DNA from: Phycisphaerales bacterium
Lineage (GTDB): Bacteria > Planctomycetota > Phycisphaerae > Phycisphaerales > SM1A02
Assembly: GCA_029242715.1 (NCBI GenBank)
Contig: JAQWTL010000003.1
Span: 1 to 64,000, forward strand
Direction of reading: 5' to 3'
Length of the DNA stretch: 64,000 bases
A model generated the notes under the pieces. The model was given only the letters and a program-made list of their open reading frames with translations. It ran no database searches and was not told where the DNA came from. Both the position numbers and the translations under genes were made by a program. Below, piece after piece: positions 55,532 through 64,000 of the stretch. Position 1 is the first letter of the stretch; each line of letters opens with the position of its first letter.

Positions 55532-56799
55532 ACGACCCCGCCGACCATCGTGCTGACAATGCACTCTTCAGATGCCCCCAGGATCATTGCAGGGGCAATG
55601 GAATCCCCATCACAACCCACCAGGGTCGGCGCATCCAGATCAACAAGCACGAGATCCGCTTCTCGACCAACTTCGATTCGACCTGCGTGAATACCAAGTG
55701 AATCCGCACCATTGATGGTCGCCATATCCAGCAGGACACGATCAATTCGACCCTCTGAATCACGGCAACGACCACGGCGTTGCTGCTGAAGACGCTGGCC
55801 ATATTCAAGAAGCCTCATTTCCTCGAGCATGGAGATGCGGGCATTCGAATCACTGCCCAGGCAGATCCGACCACCATCTGAAATGATTCCCGGAACATCC
55901 GCCAGACCGTCTCCCAGATTGGCTTCCGTCAGAGGGCAGATGCAGACACGTGCACCACATTTGAGGTACCGGGACATCTCGGATGGATCCGTATGGGTGT
56001 CATGAACTGCCGTGAATCGGTTGTCCAAATCAAGTCGATCAAGCAACAAAGCCGTCGGAGTCATGCCATACGCTTCCTTGCATGCCTTGATTTCCGCCGG
56101 TTGCTCTTCCACATGCATGTGAAACACCAGTTCGCGACGACGGCTTTCCTCATGCAACAGGGCCAACTGGTCTGGTGGAACCGCACGGATCGAATGGGCC
56201 ACCACACCAAGCCTCTGGCGACGACCATCAACAAGTGATTGAAGCCGATCCATGTTGGACCAGTAGGCCTCCGGATTCTGACCATCAAATCGTTTCTGGG
56301 CTGGTCCCAATGGATCGCCGATTCCACCTGTAACGTAGTAGGCCTGCAGAAGAACGATGCGGATCCCCACTTCAGCAGCAGCTTCCAGCATCACCTCATC
56401 AAAGCCCCAGTCACACTCACGATCATGATGCAGGTAATGGAATTCACCGACGGTAGTCATTCCTGACCGACGCATCTCACTGAAGGCTTGAGTCGCAATC
56501 CTCTTCAACGAGTCACGATCCATTTCCTGGACCAGTTCATACATGGCCTCACGCCATGACCAGAAATCTTCATCGGGTCGCTCAAACCGCTCACCACGAC
56601 CACGAAGTGCTCTTTGAAAAGCATGGCTGTGTGCATTCACAAACCCCGGAAACAAAGCAATTCGTTCATGCGTCGGAGGACTGTCCGTTGCCTTGACGGA
56701 TCCGATTCGACCATCCGCATCAATCCCAACTTCAATGCCCGGACGAAGAGCCCCATCAACCCAGGTCAATTCGGCTCGAATGGCAGTCGGTGGAGTCAT
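55528..56799 (-). CDS. hutF: Formimidoylglutamate deiminase
   Basis: 423 residues from MTPPTAIRAE, whose ATG overlaps the argE stop in a TGATG arrangement. Amidohydrolase metal sites are visible: NAHSHAFQRALRG, MTTVGEFHYLHH, FHMHVEEQPAEI and GSDSNARISML. The pattern with CPLTEANLGDG is that of HutF, which converts N-formimidoyl-glutamate to N-formyl-glutamate and ammonia in histidine breakdown. The rest of the hut genes are not in this window. The annotated function is more certain than that of most genes here. Confidence 0.88.
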   Translation of the reverse strand: MTPPTAIRAELTWVDGALRPGIEVGIDADGRIGSVKATDSPPTHERIALFPGFVNAHSHAFQRALRGRGERFERPDEDFWSWREAMYELVQEMDRDSLKRIATQAFSEMRRSGMTTVGEFHYLHHDRECDWGFDEVMLEAAAEVGIRIVLLQAYYVTGGIGDPLGPAQKRFDGQNPEAYWSNMDRLQSLVDGRRQRLGVVAHSIRAVPPDQLALLHEESRRRELVFHMHVEEQPAEIKACKEAYGMTPTALLLDRLDLDNRFTAVHDTHTDPSEMSRYLKCGARVCICPLTEANLGDGLADVPGIISDGGRICLGSDSNARISMLEEMRLLEYGQRLQQQRRGRCRDSEGRIDRVLLDMATINGADSLGIHAGRIEVGREADLVLVDLDAPTLVGCDGDSIAPAMILGASEECIVSTMVGGVV

Positions 56800-57959
56800 C
56801 AACCTTTCTCCGAACGCATGCACTGCTGAGTGATGGCGGCCTTGAGCAGGTCAGCGCCAAGATTCAACTGCTCGAGACTGATGAACTCGTCAGCCTGGTG
56901 GGCCTGTTCAATGGATCCGGGACCCCACAAGACACATTCCAGGCCCAGTTTCGCCAGATGCCCGCCGTCGCTGCAGAAGGAGACTCCGATACTGCGATCC
57001 TGGCGAACAGCACCGCACGCCAGATCATTGACCTCGGCCTCTTCTGAGGTACACAGTGGCGGATTATCGTTGTAGACAACCAGTTCCCATTGAAATCCCT
57101 TGAGTGCTGAACCAAGAGCATCACGGATGTCATCAAGAACAACAGCCGCGTCCTGATCAGGCAGTACGCGCAATCCACACCGGATTTCACATTCATCTGG
57201 AATGATGTTCCACGCCTGCCCTGATTCCATTCCGACTACGGCAAGCACCGGATGCGAGACATCATCAAAATACGCACTCGTGTCTGTACGCATTTCCTGG
57301 AAGGCCTTCGCAATGCCCGAGAGCACACCGACTGCAGACGCACCGGCGGCGAGGGCATTCCTGCCTGCGGTGGGATTTCCGCTGTGGCCTGGAGAGCCAT
57401 GGATGCGGACATAGAACTTCAGATGGCCCTTGTGCATGCGAACAACCTTGAGCAAGGTCGGCTCGCCAATAATGGTCGACCTTGGCAGCACATGATCAGA
57501 CGGCCATGAATCAACAAGACATGCTGCCCCGACTCCGCCGATCTCTTCATCACATGTAAGTACAAGGGCCAACGGTGCTGATAGCTCCTGGGATGCTGCT
57601 CGAGCCAGGGCATTGATGGCCAGAGCATCAAACCCTTTCATATCGCAGGCGCCGCGACCAAAGAGGGCGCCGTCACGCTCGATGAGCTCAAACGGGTCCG
57701 TCGTCCAGCCCTCACCTGTTGGCACACAATCAAGATGGCCAGAGAGCGTCAAGCCAGAACCGGTCCCATCATCTGGACCGGCCTCGACAACCAGATTTTC
57801 CTTGCCTTCCCCAGCTGCCAATCGATGGAGCCTCAGACCCGGGCGATCCAGATAATCGCAGATGGCATCAATTGCATCGCGATTGGAACGGGCACTGGTG
57901 GTGTCTAAGCCAACCAGCTTTGCCAGCAGTTCCCGGTCATCAATAAGGGGCGAGGCCAT
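56799..57959 (-). CDS. argE: Acetylornithine deacetylase family (M20)
   Basis: 386 residues from MASPLIDDRELLAKLVGLDT. Metal-dependent M20 motifs are SGHLDCVPTGEGWTTDPF, GRGACDMKGFDAL, TCDEEIGG and IIGEPTLLKVV. The dimerisation domain follows. The closest function by motif is ArgE, which removes acetyl from N-acetylornithine. N-formylglutamate or another N-acyl amino acid is an alternative substrate given the coupled hutF: the product of HutF is N-formylglutamate, so a deformylase role is possible. The longer frame from 58106 contains an unlikely N-terminus and was rejected. Confidence 0.82.
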   Translation of the reverse strand: MASPLIDDRELLAKLVGLDTTSARSNRDAIDAICDYLDRPGLRLHRLAAGEGKENLVVEAGPDDGTGSGLTLSGHLDCVPTGEGWTTDPFELIERDGALFGRGACDMKGFDALAINALARAASQELSAPLALVLTCDEEIGGVGAACLVDSWPSDHVLPRSTIIGEPTLLKVVRMHKGHLKFYVRIHGSPGHSGNPTAGRNALAAGASAVGVLSGIAKAFQEMRTDTSAYFDDVSHPVLAVVGMESGQAWNIIPDECEIRCGLRVLPDQDAAVVLDDIRDALGSALKGFQWELVVYNDNPPLCTSEEAEVNDLACGAVRQDRSIGVSFCSDGGHLAKLGLECVLWGPGSIEQAHQADEFISLEQLNLGADLLKAAITQQCMRSEKG

Positions 57960-58044
57960 GGCAAGGGAGGATACCGTCGCGAGCCAACCCGCGGAACCGT
58001 ATAGTGACCGGTCCTGCCTATAGACCAGCCCGAGGAGCCCTGGC

Positions 58045-60090
58045 ATGCCCACGACCACGAGAAGCCAAACCAGAACACGATCCCCCATCACCCCTGAATC
58101 ACTCAAGGACCTGGTGCTGCTGGGTGCCCCGGCACTCTCTCCAGATGGCTCCAGAGTCGCATTCGTTCACAAGAGCTTTGGTAAAAAAAACAACTACGTC
58201 ACCAATATCTGGATGGTCGATTCCGATCGTGGCGAACCCTACCAGTTCACAACTGGAAATCGGGATGGCGCACCGGCATGGTCACCTGATGGTCGAATGC
58301 TGGCTTTCGTCGGCGGACGCCAGGAAGGCGCTCCACAGGTTTATGTCATGCCCACCGACGGTGGTGAGGCCCGGGCCCTGACTCAACTCCCCGAAGGCGC
58401 CATCTATCAGCTCAAGTGGTCAGGTGATGGCAAACGCCTCGCCTTCTCCTTCCGTGAGCAGGATGAAGAACTGACCAAAGAAGCCACACATACTCGTAAG
58501 AAATCTGGTGGCACGACGCCCCCACTGGTCACTGAGGATCTCTTCTATCGCCTTGATGGAGACGGCTTTTTCGGTGAGCGGAGATTCAAGCTCTTCATTG
58601 TCGATCTGGAAGACGGCAAGCATCGCATGGCCTACGGCAAGGATTCGATGGGCTTCTTCGAATACGACTGGTCTCCTGATGGCCGACGTATCGTGATTGC
58701 AACCTGCCGTGCCCGCGATGCAATGAACCATCCGGAGAAAATCGAACTCCTCCTGATGGACGTTGCAACCGGTAAATTGAAGCCGGTCCCGAATCTTCCC
58801 AAGGGCCCCAAGTCCATGCCGACATGGTCGCCCAATGGTCGATTCATTGCCTACGCAGGTCGCCAAGGCAAAGACTGGACATACAGCACCGAAAACCTCG
58901 AGTTGTGGGTATGCGATGCACAGCATGGTCGAGCAAAATGCCTCAGCGAGAATACGGACTGGTGCCTCATGGCAGCAACACTCTCCGATACCAGCGAGGC
59001 AAGTTTCGACCCCTGGATCAGCTGGTCTGGCAATGACCATGTCCTGACCCGCATTGGCTGTCATGGAGAAGCCCACGTTGCCCGCTTCAACAGGAATGGA
59101 AAAGGGAAGCCCCGGCTCATGACTCTTGGCCGAGTTGCCTTGTCCCCTGGCAACCTGTCTTCAGATGGCAAACGGATCGTCGTCACCCTTGATCAACCAA
59201 CGGCGCCATCTGAAATTCATGTCGGACGCGTCACGGCAACTTCCATCAATCTCAAGAAGCGAACTGGCTTCAATGACACATTTGTCAAGACCCACACCAT
59301 CGCCAAGCCAACGACTCACTGGATTCGTTCCGGAGATGGCACACGCGTACAAGTGTGGGTACTGAAACCTCCAACAAGTCGAAGCAAGAAGCACCCGGGG
59401 ATTCTTGAAGTCCATGGTGGGCCACATGCACAGTATGGCTGGGGCTTTTTCCATGAATTCCAGGTGCTTGCCAATGCCGGCTACGTGGTGGCCTATTCCA
59501 ATCCAAGAGGAAGCAAGGGATACGGCCGGGATTTCTGCCATGCCATTCGCGGTGCCTGGGGCACCGTCGACTGGGAAGATATTCATGCCGTAGCCCTGTG
59601 GATGCAGTCAAGGGAATACGTCAACAGCAAGAAGATCGGAATCATGGGCGGCAGTTATGGCGGCTACATGACCAACTGGGCCATTGGCAGCACCAACATG
59701 TTCACGGCAGCCATCTCGGATCGATGTGTTTCCAATCTGGTGAGCATGGCCGGCAACAGCGACTTCCCCCTGGAGCCGAACAAATACTGGTCCGGCAATG
59801 CCTGGGACTCACCAGAGGGCCTCTGGGCCTGCAGCCCGATGCGACTGATGGGAAATGCCAGGACCCCCACTCTGATCATTCACTCCGAAGGCGATCTTCG
59901 TTGCAACATCGAGCAGGGAGAACAGGTCTTCACTGCCTTGAAGCAGCAGAAGGTGCCATCAAGGTTTGTGCGCTATCCTCGCGAAACAAGTCACGGAATG
60001 AGCCGCAGTGGGCCGCTGGACATGAGACTTCATCGATTGGATGAAATTCTCCAATGGTGGAAACGCTGGTTCAGCGGAAAGAAGAAATGA
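58045..60090 (+). CDS. S9 family acylaminoacyl-/dipeptidyl-peptidase
   Basis: 681 residues, RBS CGAGGAG. An N-terminal beta-propeller with WD40-like WSPDGR motifs (residues 20-400) shields the C-terminal alpha/beta hydrolase domain, with Ser537 in GGSYGGYM, Asp617 (SEGD) and His650 (TSHG). It would cleave short peptides of limited size. No signal peptide is evident, so it is probably cytosolic. It is the first of a coupled pair with btpA (four-base ATGA overlap). It is divergent from argE, with 85 bases between. Confidence 0.93.
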   Translation: MPTTTRSQTRTRSPITPESLKDLVLLGAPALSPDGSRVAFVHKSFGKKNNYVTNIWMVDSDRGEPYQFTTGNRDGAPAWSPDGRMLAFVGGRQEGAPQVYVMPTDGGEARALTQLPEGAIYQLKWSGDGKRLAFSFREQDEELTKEATHTRKKSGGTTPPLVTEDLFYRLDGDGFFGERRFKLFIVDLEDGKHRMAYGKDSMGFFEYDWSPDGRRIVIATCRARDAMNHPEKIELLLMDVATGKLKPVPNLPKGPKSMPTWSPNGRFIAYAGRQGKDWTYSTENLELWVCDAQHGRAKCLSENTDWCLMAATLSDTSEASFDPWISWSGNDHVLTRIGCHGEAHVARFNRNGKGKPRLMTLGRVALSPGNLSSDGKRIVVTLDQPTAPSEIHVGRVTATSINLKKRTGFNDTFVKTHTIAKPTTHWIRSGDGTRVQVWVLKPPTSRSKKHPGILEVHGGPHAQYGWGFFHEFQVLANAGYVVAYSNPRGSKGYGRDFCHAIRGAWGTVDWEDIHAVALWMQSREYVNSKKIGIMGGSYGGYMTNWAIGSTNMFTAAISDRCVSNLVSMAGNSDFPLEPNKYWSGNAWDSPEGLWACSPMRLMGNARTPTLIIHSEGDLRCNIEQGEQVFTALKQQKVPSRFVRYPRETSHGMSRSGPLDMRLHRLDEILQWWKRWFSGKKK

Positions 60091-60890
60091 TGAGCTCGTT
60101 TCCTGAAAGACTTCCTTCTGGCGGCCTGCTCATCGGAATGGTGCACTTGCGTGCCCTTCCTGGCACGCCTCGTCATGAGCACCCATTGCATGAGATTGAA
60201 CGCATTGCGCTCCACGAGGCCATGGCCCTGGCTGATGCGGGCTTCGATGCCATTCTGATCGAGAACATGCACGACTTGCCTTACATGAACCGGCATGTGG
60301 GCCCGGAAATCGTTTCTTCCATGTCACGGATCGCTGCAGTGATCCGAAGTGCCGTTGATTGTCCGATTGGTATTCAGGTTCTCGCCGGAGCCAATCAGGC
60401 AGCATTGGCTATTGCACATTGCTGCGGCCTTGATTTCATCCGTGCCGAAGCATTCGTCCATGCTCATGTCGCTGACGAAGGCTTGATGAATGCTGATGCG
60501 GCCGAACTGCTTCGTGAACGCAAGCGACTCGGTGCCGAGCATGTCGCCATCATCGCGGACATCTGCAAGAAGCATGCAAGCCATGCGATCACGGCCGATC
60601 TGACCCTGGAGGATCACGCCAACGCCGCCATGTTCTGTGGCGCTGATGCCGTCATTGTCACAGGCAAAGCAACAGGAGAACCAGTTGATTCCGCCGAACT
60701 CAGAAATCTTCAGGAGGGCTGTGAGCTTCCTGTACTCGTAGGTTCAGGTGCAACTGCAGAAACAATTCCTGGGCTACTCAAATATGCCAATGGTGTCATC
60801 ATCGGCAGCGATTTGAAGGTTGACGGCAAGTGGGACAACGATCTTGACCCGAAGCGCATCGAAGCAATCATCAAAAGTCATTCCAGCTGA
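60087..60890 (+). CDS. BtpA/SgcQ family TIM-barrel protein
   Basis: 267 residues from MMSSFPERLPSGGLLIGMVH. The start overlaps the S9 stop. Family motifs are MVHLRALPGTP, GFDAILIENMHD, CGLDFIRAEAFVHAHVAD, and the C-terminal GSGATAETIPGLLKYANGVIIGSDLKVDGKW. BtpA was named for photosystem I biogenesis in cyanobacteria; SgcQ is a sugar-related relative. Related proteins may be nucleosidases. Planctomycetes have no photosystem I, so its role here is open. Confidence 0.88.
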   Translation: MMSSFPERLPSGGLLIGMVHLRALPGTPRHEHPLHEIERIALHEAMALADAGFDAILIENMHDLPYMNRHVGPEIVSSMSRIAAVIRSAVDCPIGIQVLAGANQAALAIAHCCGLDFIRAEAFVHAHVADEGLMNADAAELLRERKRLGAEHVAIIADICKKHASHAITADLTLEDHANAAMFCGADAVIVTGKATGEPVDSAELRNLQEGCELPVLVGSGATAETIPGLLKYANGVIIGSDLKVDGKWDNDLDPKRIEAIIKSHSS

Positions 60891-60897
60891 TTTGGAA

Positions 60898-60993
60898 TCA
60901 GAGCCCACAATCCCAATCAGACAACAGTAACAAGACGTCATTGACGTCCACGTAACCACTGTTATCCAAATCAGAACTACAACAGGAAAATCT
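60898..60993 (-). pseudogene. Orphan dockerin-like C-terminal fragment
   Basis: The minus strand between btpA and kbl encodes, without a start codon, FSCCSSDLDNSG then YVDVNDVLLLLSDWDCGL and stop. This is the second half of a dockerin-type pair and aligns with the C-terminus of the protein at 6436-7233 (ADLDRSGQVDVTDLLQLLAEWD). Going upstream the frame runs straight into the 3' end of the kbl gene in another frame, with no gene. It is therefore the tail of a lost gene, replaced by kbl, or a frameshifted relic. Confidence 0.65.
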
Positions 60994-61006
60994 TCAATTT
61001 GAAGAT

Positions 61007-62239
61007 CTACCCGTGCTTCTTCTTCAGCTCTGCCAAGGCCCCGATCAATCGATCCAGATGCTCATGCTCATGGGCTGCTGAAACCTGAACCCGCAATCGA
61101 GCCGTTCCTTCCGGTACGACGGGGTATCCAAATCCAATGACGAAGACACCCATGTCGAGCAGTTCATTGCTCATGGCGATGGCTTTGGCAGTGTCACCGA
61201 CAATGATTGGACAGATGGCCGTCGGGCTCTCGATGACCTCAAAACCGATTTCGCCAATCCCTTTCCGAACATAGGCCACGTTGTCTCGGAGTTTTCCGAC
61301 AAGACCCGGATCACCCTGAAGAATCTCGATGGCCTTGGAAGCAGAACAGGCAACCGTCGTCGGCAAGGCGTTGGAGAACAAGGTCGGTCGGCCTCGCTGG
61401 ATGATCATTTCGATTCCATTCCTGGAACCTGCGATATAGCCACCCGCTCCGCCACCAAGCGCCTTGCCAAGAGTCCCTGTGAAGAAGTCGACTTGAGAAC
61501 CAGCCAGCCCGAAATGCTCATGCGTTCCACGGCCCGTCTTTCCCATGACACCGGTGCCATGACTGTCATCTACGACGAGCATTGCACCAAATTCATCACA
61601 GATGGCCCTGAGCTCATCCAGCTTTCCAAGATCTCCTTCCATGGAGAAGACGCCATCCGTAACAACCCAGGGGACACCCGTCATCTCTGGATTAGCACGT
61701 GCCTTCTGAAGCACCTCTCTGAGATGATCCATGTCACTGTGGCGATAGACCGACTTGAGAAGCCCCTTCTTGATGACGGTTGCCAGACGCATGCCGTCAA
61801 TGATGCAAGCATGGTTCAATTCATCGCTGATGATGATGTCACCTGGTTCACACAGAGTCCCGAAGATTGCTTCGCTGGCGGTCCAGCATGAAACAAAGGT
61901 GTACGCGGCCTCAACGCCGAGAAAGTCGGCGATACGGTTTTCCAGACGCTCATGTGGCTCAAAGGTGCCACAGATGAATCGAACCGAAGCCGTACCGGCA
62001 CCATATCGACGCTGCCCTTCGACACCGGCCTCCACGACATCTGGATGATTGGCCAGCCCCAGGTAGTTGTTGGAGCAGAAACAGTCCACAGTGCCACGAC
62101 CTCGCAAGTGAATGGAAGGCCCCATGGGCCCCTCGATCATCTGCAGTCGCTTGAGCTGCCCACCGGTTTCCAGTTCCTTGAGAACACCAGCTGTCCTGGC
62201 TGCAAAGACGTCTGCACCGCTTTCATTCATCGTGGTCAT
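61007..62239 (-). CDS. kbl: Glycine C-acetyltransferase (2-amino-3-ketobutyrate CoA ligase)
   Basis: 410 residues of the alpha-oxoamine synthase family. PLP sites are VVDDSHGTG with Asp224 and His227, and the Schiff-base Lys259 in TGTLGKALGGGAGGY. GGRGRPTLFSNALP-like substrate-binding strands follow. It cleaves 2-amino-3-ketobutyrate with CoA to glycine and acetyl-CoA. Together with the NAD-dependent threonine dehydrogenase at its upstream side (ATGA overlap) it forms the two-step threonine degradation route. An alternative family member would be 8-amino-7-oxononanoate synthase, but the partner gene argues for Kbl. Confidence 0.9.
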   Translation of the reverse strand: MTTMNESGADVFAARTAGVLKELETGGQLKRLQMIEGPMGPSIHLRGRGTVDCFCSNNYLGLANHPDVVEAGVEGQRRYGAGTASVRFICGTFEPHERLENRIADFLGVEAAYTFVSCWTASEAIFGTLCEPGDIIISDELNHACIIDGMRLATVIKKGLLKSVYRHSDMDHLREVLQKARANPEMTGVPWVVTDGVFSMEGDLGKLDELRAICDEFGAMLVVDDSHGTGVMGKTGRGTHEHFGLAGSQVDFFTGTLGKALGGGAGGYIAGSRNGIEMIIQRGRPTLFSNALPTTVACSASKAIEILQGDPGLVGKLRDNVAYVRKGIGEIGFEVIESPTAICPIIVGDTAKAIAMSNELLDMGVFVIGFGYPVVPEGTARLRVQVSAAHEHEHLDRLIGALAELKKKHG

Positions 62240-63306
62240 GAGCTTGTCCTGCCGGCAGCCGGCGAGTCATAGTGTTTTTGAATGGAGGGGATGATGTACT
62301 CCTCCATGGCGGCCTCCAGCCCCCATCGCTGCTTGAAACCCCAGTCCCTTCGAGCACTGGAACAATCAACATCGCGTGGCCAGGTATCAACCAGAGCCTG
62401 CCGACCCTCATCAGGCTTGAATGAAATATCCGCACCTGGAAAATACTGAGGTATCAAACGAGCAAAATCACCGGCTGATGCGGAGAAGGAGCCAATGTTG
62501 TAGACCGCATGTTCAGGTTCATCGATCTGTGCTATCCGGACCAAGGCGTCCACGCATTCAGGCATCGTCATCCATGGAATCGCGGTGTCTTCACGAACAA
62601 AGCACTCATAAGCCTCACCCTTTGCTGATGCATGCAGCATTTCCGGAACAAAGTCACTGGTGCCACCTGATGGCCTGGTGTCAGCAGCAATCACTCCAGG
62701 GAGCCTGAGGCAACGGAAATCAAGCAGATGCTGGGGGCGGTTCTTGGAGACCTGCCGATAGTGGCGGCTGTAATACCGACCGAGTGATTCGCAATAGAGC
62801 TTGTTGGCGCCATACATGGTGATCGGTGAGAGATGCTCATTCTCCCGCAGTTCGCCACAACGCATCTTTTCATCAAGAGTCCGGATCCCATAAACAGCAA
62901 TGGTGCTCGGGAACACGAACTTGACCCTTGAACCCCAACTCTCACCCAATCGAGCCGCAAGTCGAAGCAGATGGAAAGTTCCCTGCACATTCACGTCATG
63001 AGCGGTCTCTGGAACATGCTCTGCTCGAGAGCTCAACAAGGCTGCCAGGTGGTAGATCTCATTGGTTTCATGCATGGTCAGAACATGCTCGATGAAGTCC
63101 TTGTCGCAGACATCGCCCATGTGGACGGCATCACAGAGCGATCTCGTTTCCTTGGGAACTTCTCGAAGATCCATGGCAACAATCGAGACATCATCGTCTC
63201 TCATGGAGGCAATGAGTCCATGTCCAATTTCACCAGCCGCGCCGGTCACCAGCACAGAACGTCGGGGGGAAGTAGATGAAGTCATGATGAGGGGAGGCTC
63301 TTGCAT
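62236..63306 (-). CDS. tdh: L-threonine 3-dehydrogenase (SDR type)
   Basis: 356 residues with a Rossmann motif SVLVTGAAGEIGHGLI and the YxxxK pair in TMYGANKLYCES. Epimerase-like threonine dehydrogenases show the pattern seen in FVFPSTIAVYG and in CLRLPGVIAADTRPSGGTSDF. It oxidises L-threonine to 2-amino-3-ketobutyrate with NAD. The coupling to kbl makes the assignment stronger than for a plain SDR. The start could be at 63285 (MTSSTSPRRS). Neither start has a strong ribosome site. Confidence 0.88.
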   Translation of the reverse strand: MQEPPLIMTSSTSPRRSVLVTGAAGEIGHGLIASMRDDDVSIVAMDLREVPKETRSLCDAVHMGDVCDKDFIEHVLTMHETNEIYHLAALLSSRAEHVPETAHDVNVQGTFHLLRLAARLGESWGSRVKFVFPSTIAVYGIRTLDEKMRCGELRENEHLSPITMYGANKLYCESLGRYYSRHYRQVSKNRPQHLLDFRCLRLPGVIAADTRPSGGTSDFVPEMLHASAKGEAYECFVREDTAIPWMTMPECVDALVRIAQIDEPEHAVYNIGSFSASAGDFARLIPQYFPGADISFKPDEGRQALVDTWPRDVDCSSARRDWGFKQRWGLEAAMEEYIIPSIQKHYDSPAAGRTSS

Positions 63307-63374
63307 ATCGTCTTGGTTTCTTTAAGGATCTGGCATTGTAATGGCTACCAGCCAGGCCCTATGCTGGCCATTTC

Positions 63375-64000
63375 ATGACAGGAATGACCCTTCAGCCTGA
63401 TGATCTCCTCTCCCGGACCAGAGCTCAATCTCGAGCAGATGCCCCCCTCTCAGGGCTGTCCAAGGATCTGGTGGATGCCGCGTGGGTGGATCTGCACCGA
63501 CACGGGAAACTGAAATCCAACCGTGAAATCGGGAAGATCCATCATGAAGGCGAGACCATCAAATTCACCCTCGGCCTGGAAGATGGGCATGAAACCGAGT
63601 CTGTGATTCTGCCCATGGAAGGCCGCACTGGTCGGCAGCGAATCACCTTGTGCCTGTCGTCCCAGATTGGCTGTGCATTGGGTTGCGTCTTCTGCGAAAC
63701 AGGAACCATGGGACTTGTCCGCAATCTGACAACCGCAGAGATTGTCGACCAATGGCATCACGCCAGATTTCAACTGGATGCCCGGATTTCAAACATCGTG
63801 TTCATGGGCATGGGCGAACCCATGGAAAACCTGGACGCCGTGCTCCCCGCCATAGATATCCTGACAGATCGATCCGGCCCAGCCATTGCGCCATCACGAA
63901 TCTCCGTTTCCACAGCAGGCCGTATTGCAGGCATCAATCGCTATCGGCAGTTCATGATGGAAAACGACCATGGCCGGATCAGACTCGCAGTATCACTCAA
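63375..64000 (+). CDS. rlmN: RlmN-type 23S rRNA/tRNA adenine C2-methyltransferase, 5' part
   Basis: The gene runs past the window end; 208 complete codons are visible. The radical SAM motif is CALGCVFC (Cys100, Cys104, Cys107) preceded by RQRITLCLSSQIG, and followed by ETGTMGLVRNLTTAEIVDQ and FMGMGEPMENLDAV. The family methylates A2503 of 23S rRNA and A37 of tRNAs. Cfr resistance proteins share this core, but the gene's chromosomal place speaks for RlmN; the C-terminus needed for a firm split is missing. An ATG nine bases downstream (63384) is an alternative start with AGGA close to it. Confidence 0.85.
   Translation, partial: MTGMTLQPDDLLSRTRAQSRADAPLSGLSKDLVDAAWVDLHRHGKLKSNREIGKIHHEGETIKFTLGLEDGHETESVILPMEGRTGRQRITLCLSSQIGCALGCVFCETGTMGLVRNLTTAEIVDQWHHARFQLDARISNIVFMGMGEPMENLDAVLPAIDILTDRSGPAIAPSRISVSTAGRIAGINRYRQFMMENDHGRIRLAVSL

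Overview
The window looks like a chromosomal segment of a marine or aquatic planctomycete of the Phycisphaerae type. This rests on several signs. Secreted proteins carry paired dockerin-like repeats (loops such as GDINGTGSVNVTDLL and ADLDRSGQVDVTDLL) ending in Trp-rich tails, plus Cys-rich GACCxxxGxC modules. One protein ends in a PEP-CTERM-like anchor (VPAPGALALL... followed by RRRR). There is a PVC-type membrane dehydrogenase fused to cytochrome c, a formylglycine-generating enzyme, and a futalosine-pathway menaquinone gene. The gene layout is dense with many short overlaps. I saw no phage, insertion sequence or CRISPR array, and no rRNA. One tRNA, the initiator tRNA-fMet, is present.

Layout. 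1-9 kb: secreted subtilase, MscS channel, AEC transporter, and two secreted dockerin-like proteins, one an esterase. 9-15 kb: an operon of formylglycine-generating enzyme, lipoprotein and MFS transporter, then a small membrane protein, a DHA2 exporter and a ZIP-like membrane protein. 15-18 kb: secreted zinc metalloprotease and a NeuC-like epimerase. 18-32 kb: homogentisate dioxygenase and a DUF192 lipoprotein on the plus strand converge on a closely packed minus-strand operon. In transcription order this operon is LOG-family protein, lipoprotein, pssA, gltX, an unknown conserved protein, fumarylacetoacetase and a cytochrome c protein. A giant AsmA/TamB-like protein lies upstream of it. 32-39 kb: SDR epimerase, trpE, an ABC ATPase with ruvC, a YdjY lipoprotein, a tandem PTPS protein and a TPR-cyclophilin. 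39-44 kb: ACT protein, mqnD overlapping an acyl-CoA ligase, a TPR-SPOR lipoprotein and a class V aminotransferase. 44-47 kb: a 720-base noncoding stretch rich in hairpins in front of lexA, then dprA. 47-53 kb: PVC dehydrogenase-cytochrome, a kinase-aminotransferase fusion and a PEP-CTERM protein. 53-64 kb: tRNA-fMet, TPR-sulfotransferase, hutF-argE, S9 peptidase-btpA, kbl-tdh and the 5' part of rlmN.

The genes suggest an aerobic or respiratory heterotroph that secretes peptidases and esterases. It degrades aromatic amino acids through homogentisate, and histidine and threonine through formimidoylglutamate and aminoketobutyrate. It likely makes menaquinone by the futalosine route. The least explained items are the structured noncoding region upstream of lexA, the unknown protein co-transcribed with fumarylacetoacetase, and an orphan dockerin fragment at about 60.9 kb. 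Family names come from motif reading, not database searches. Start codons were moved from the longest possible reading frame wherever overlap, signal peptide or ribosome binding site favoured another choice.
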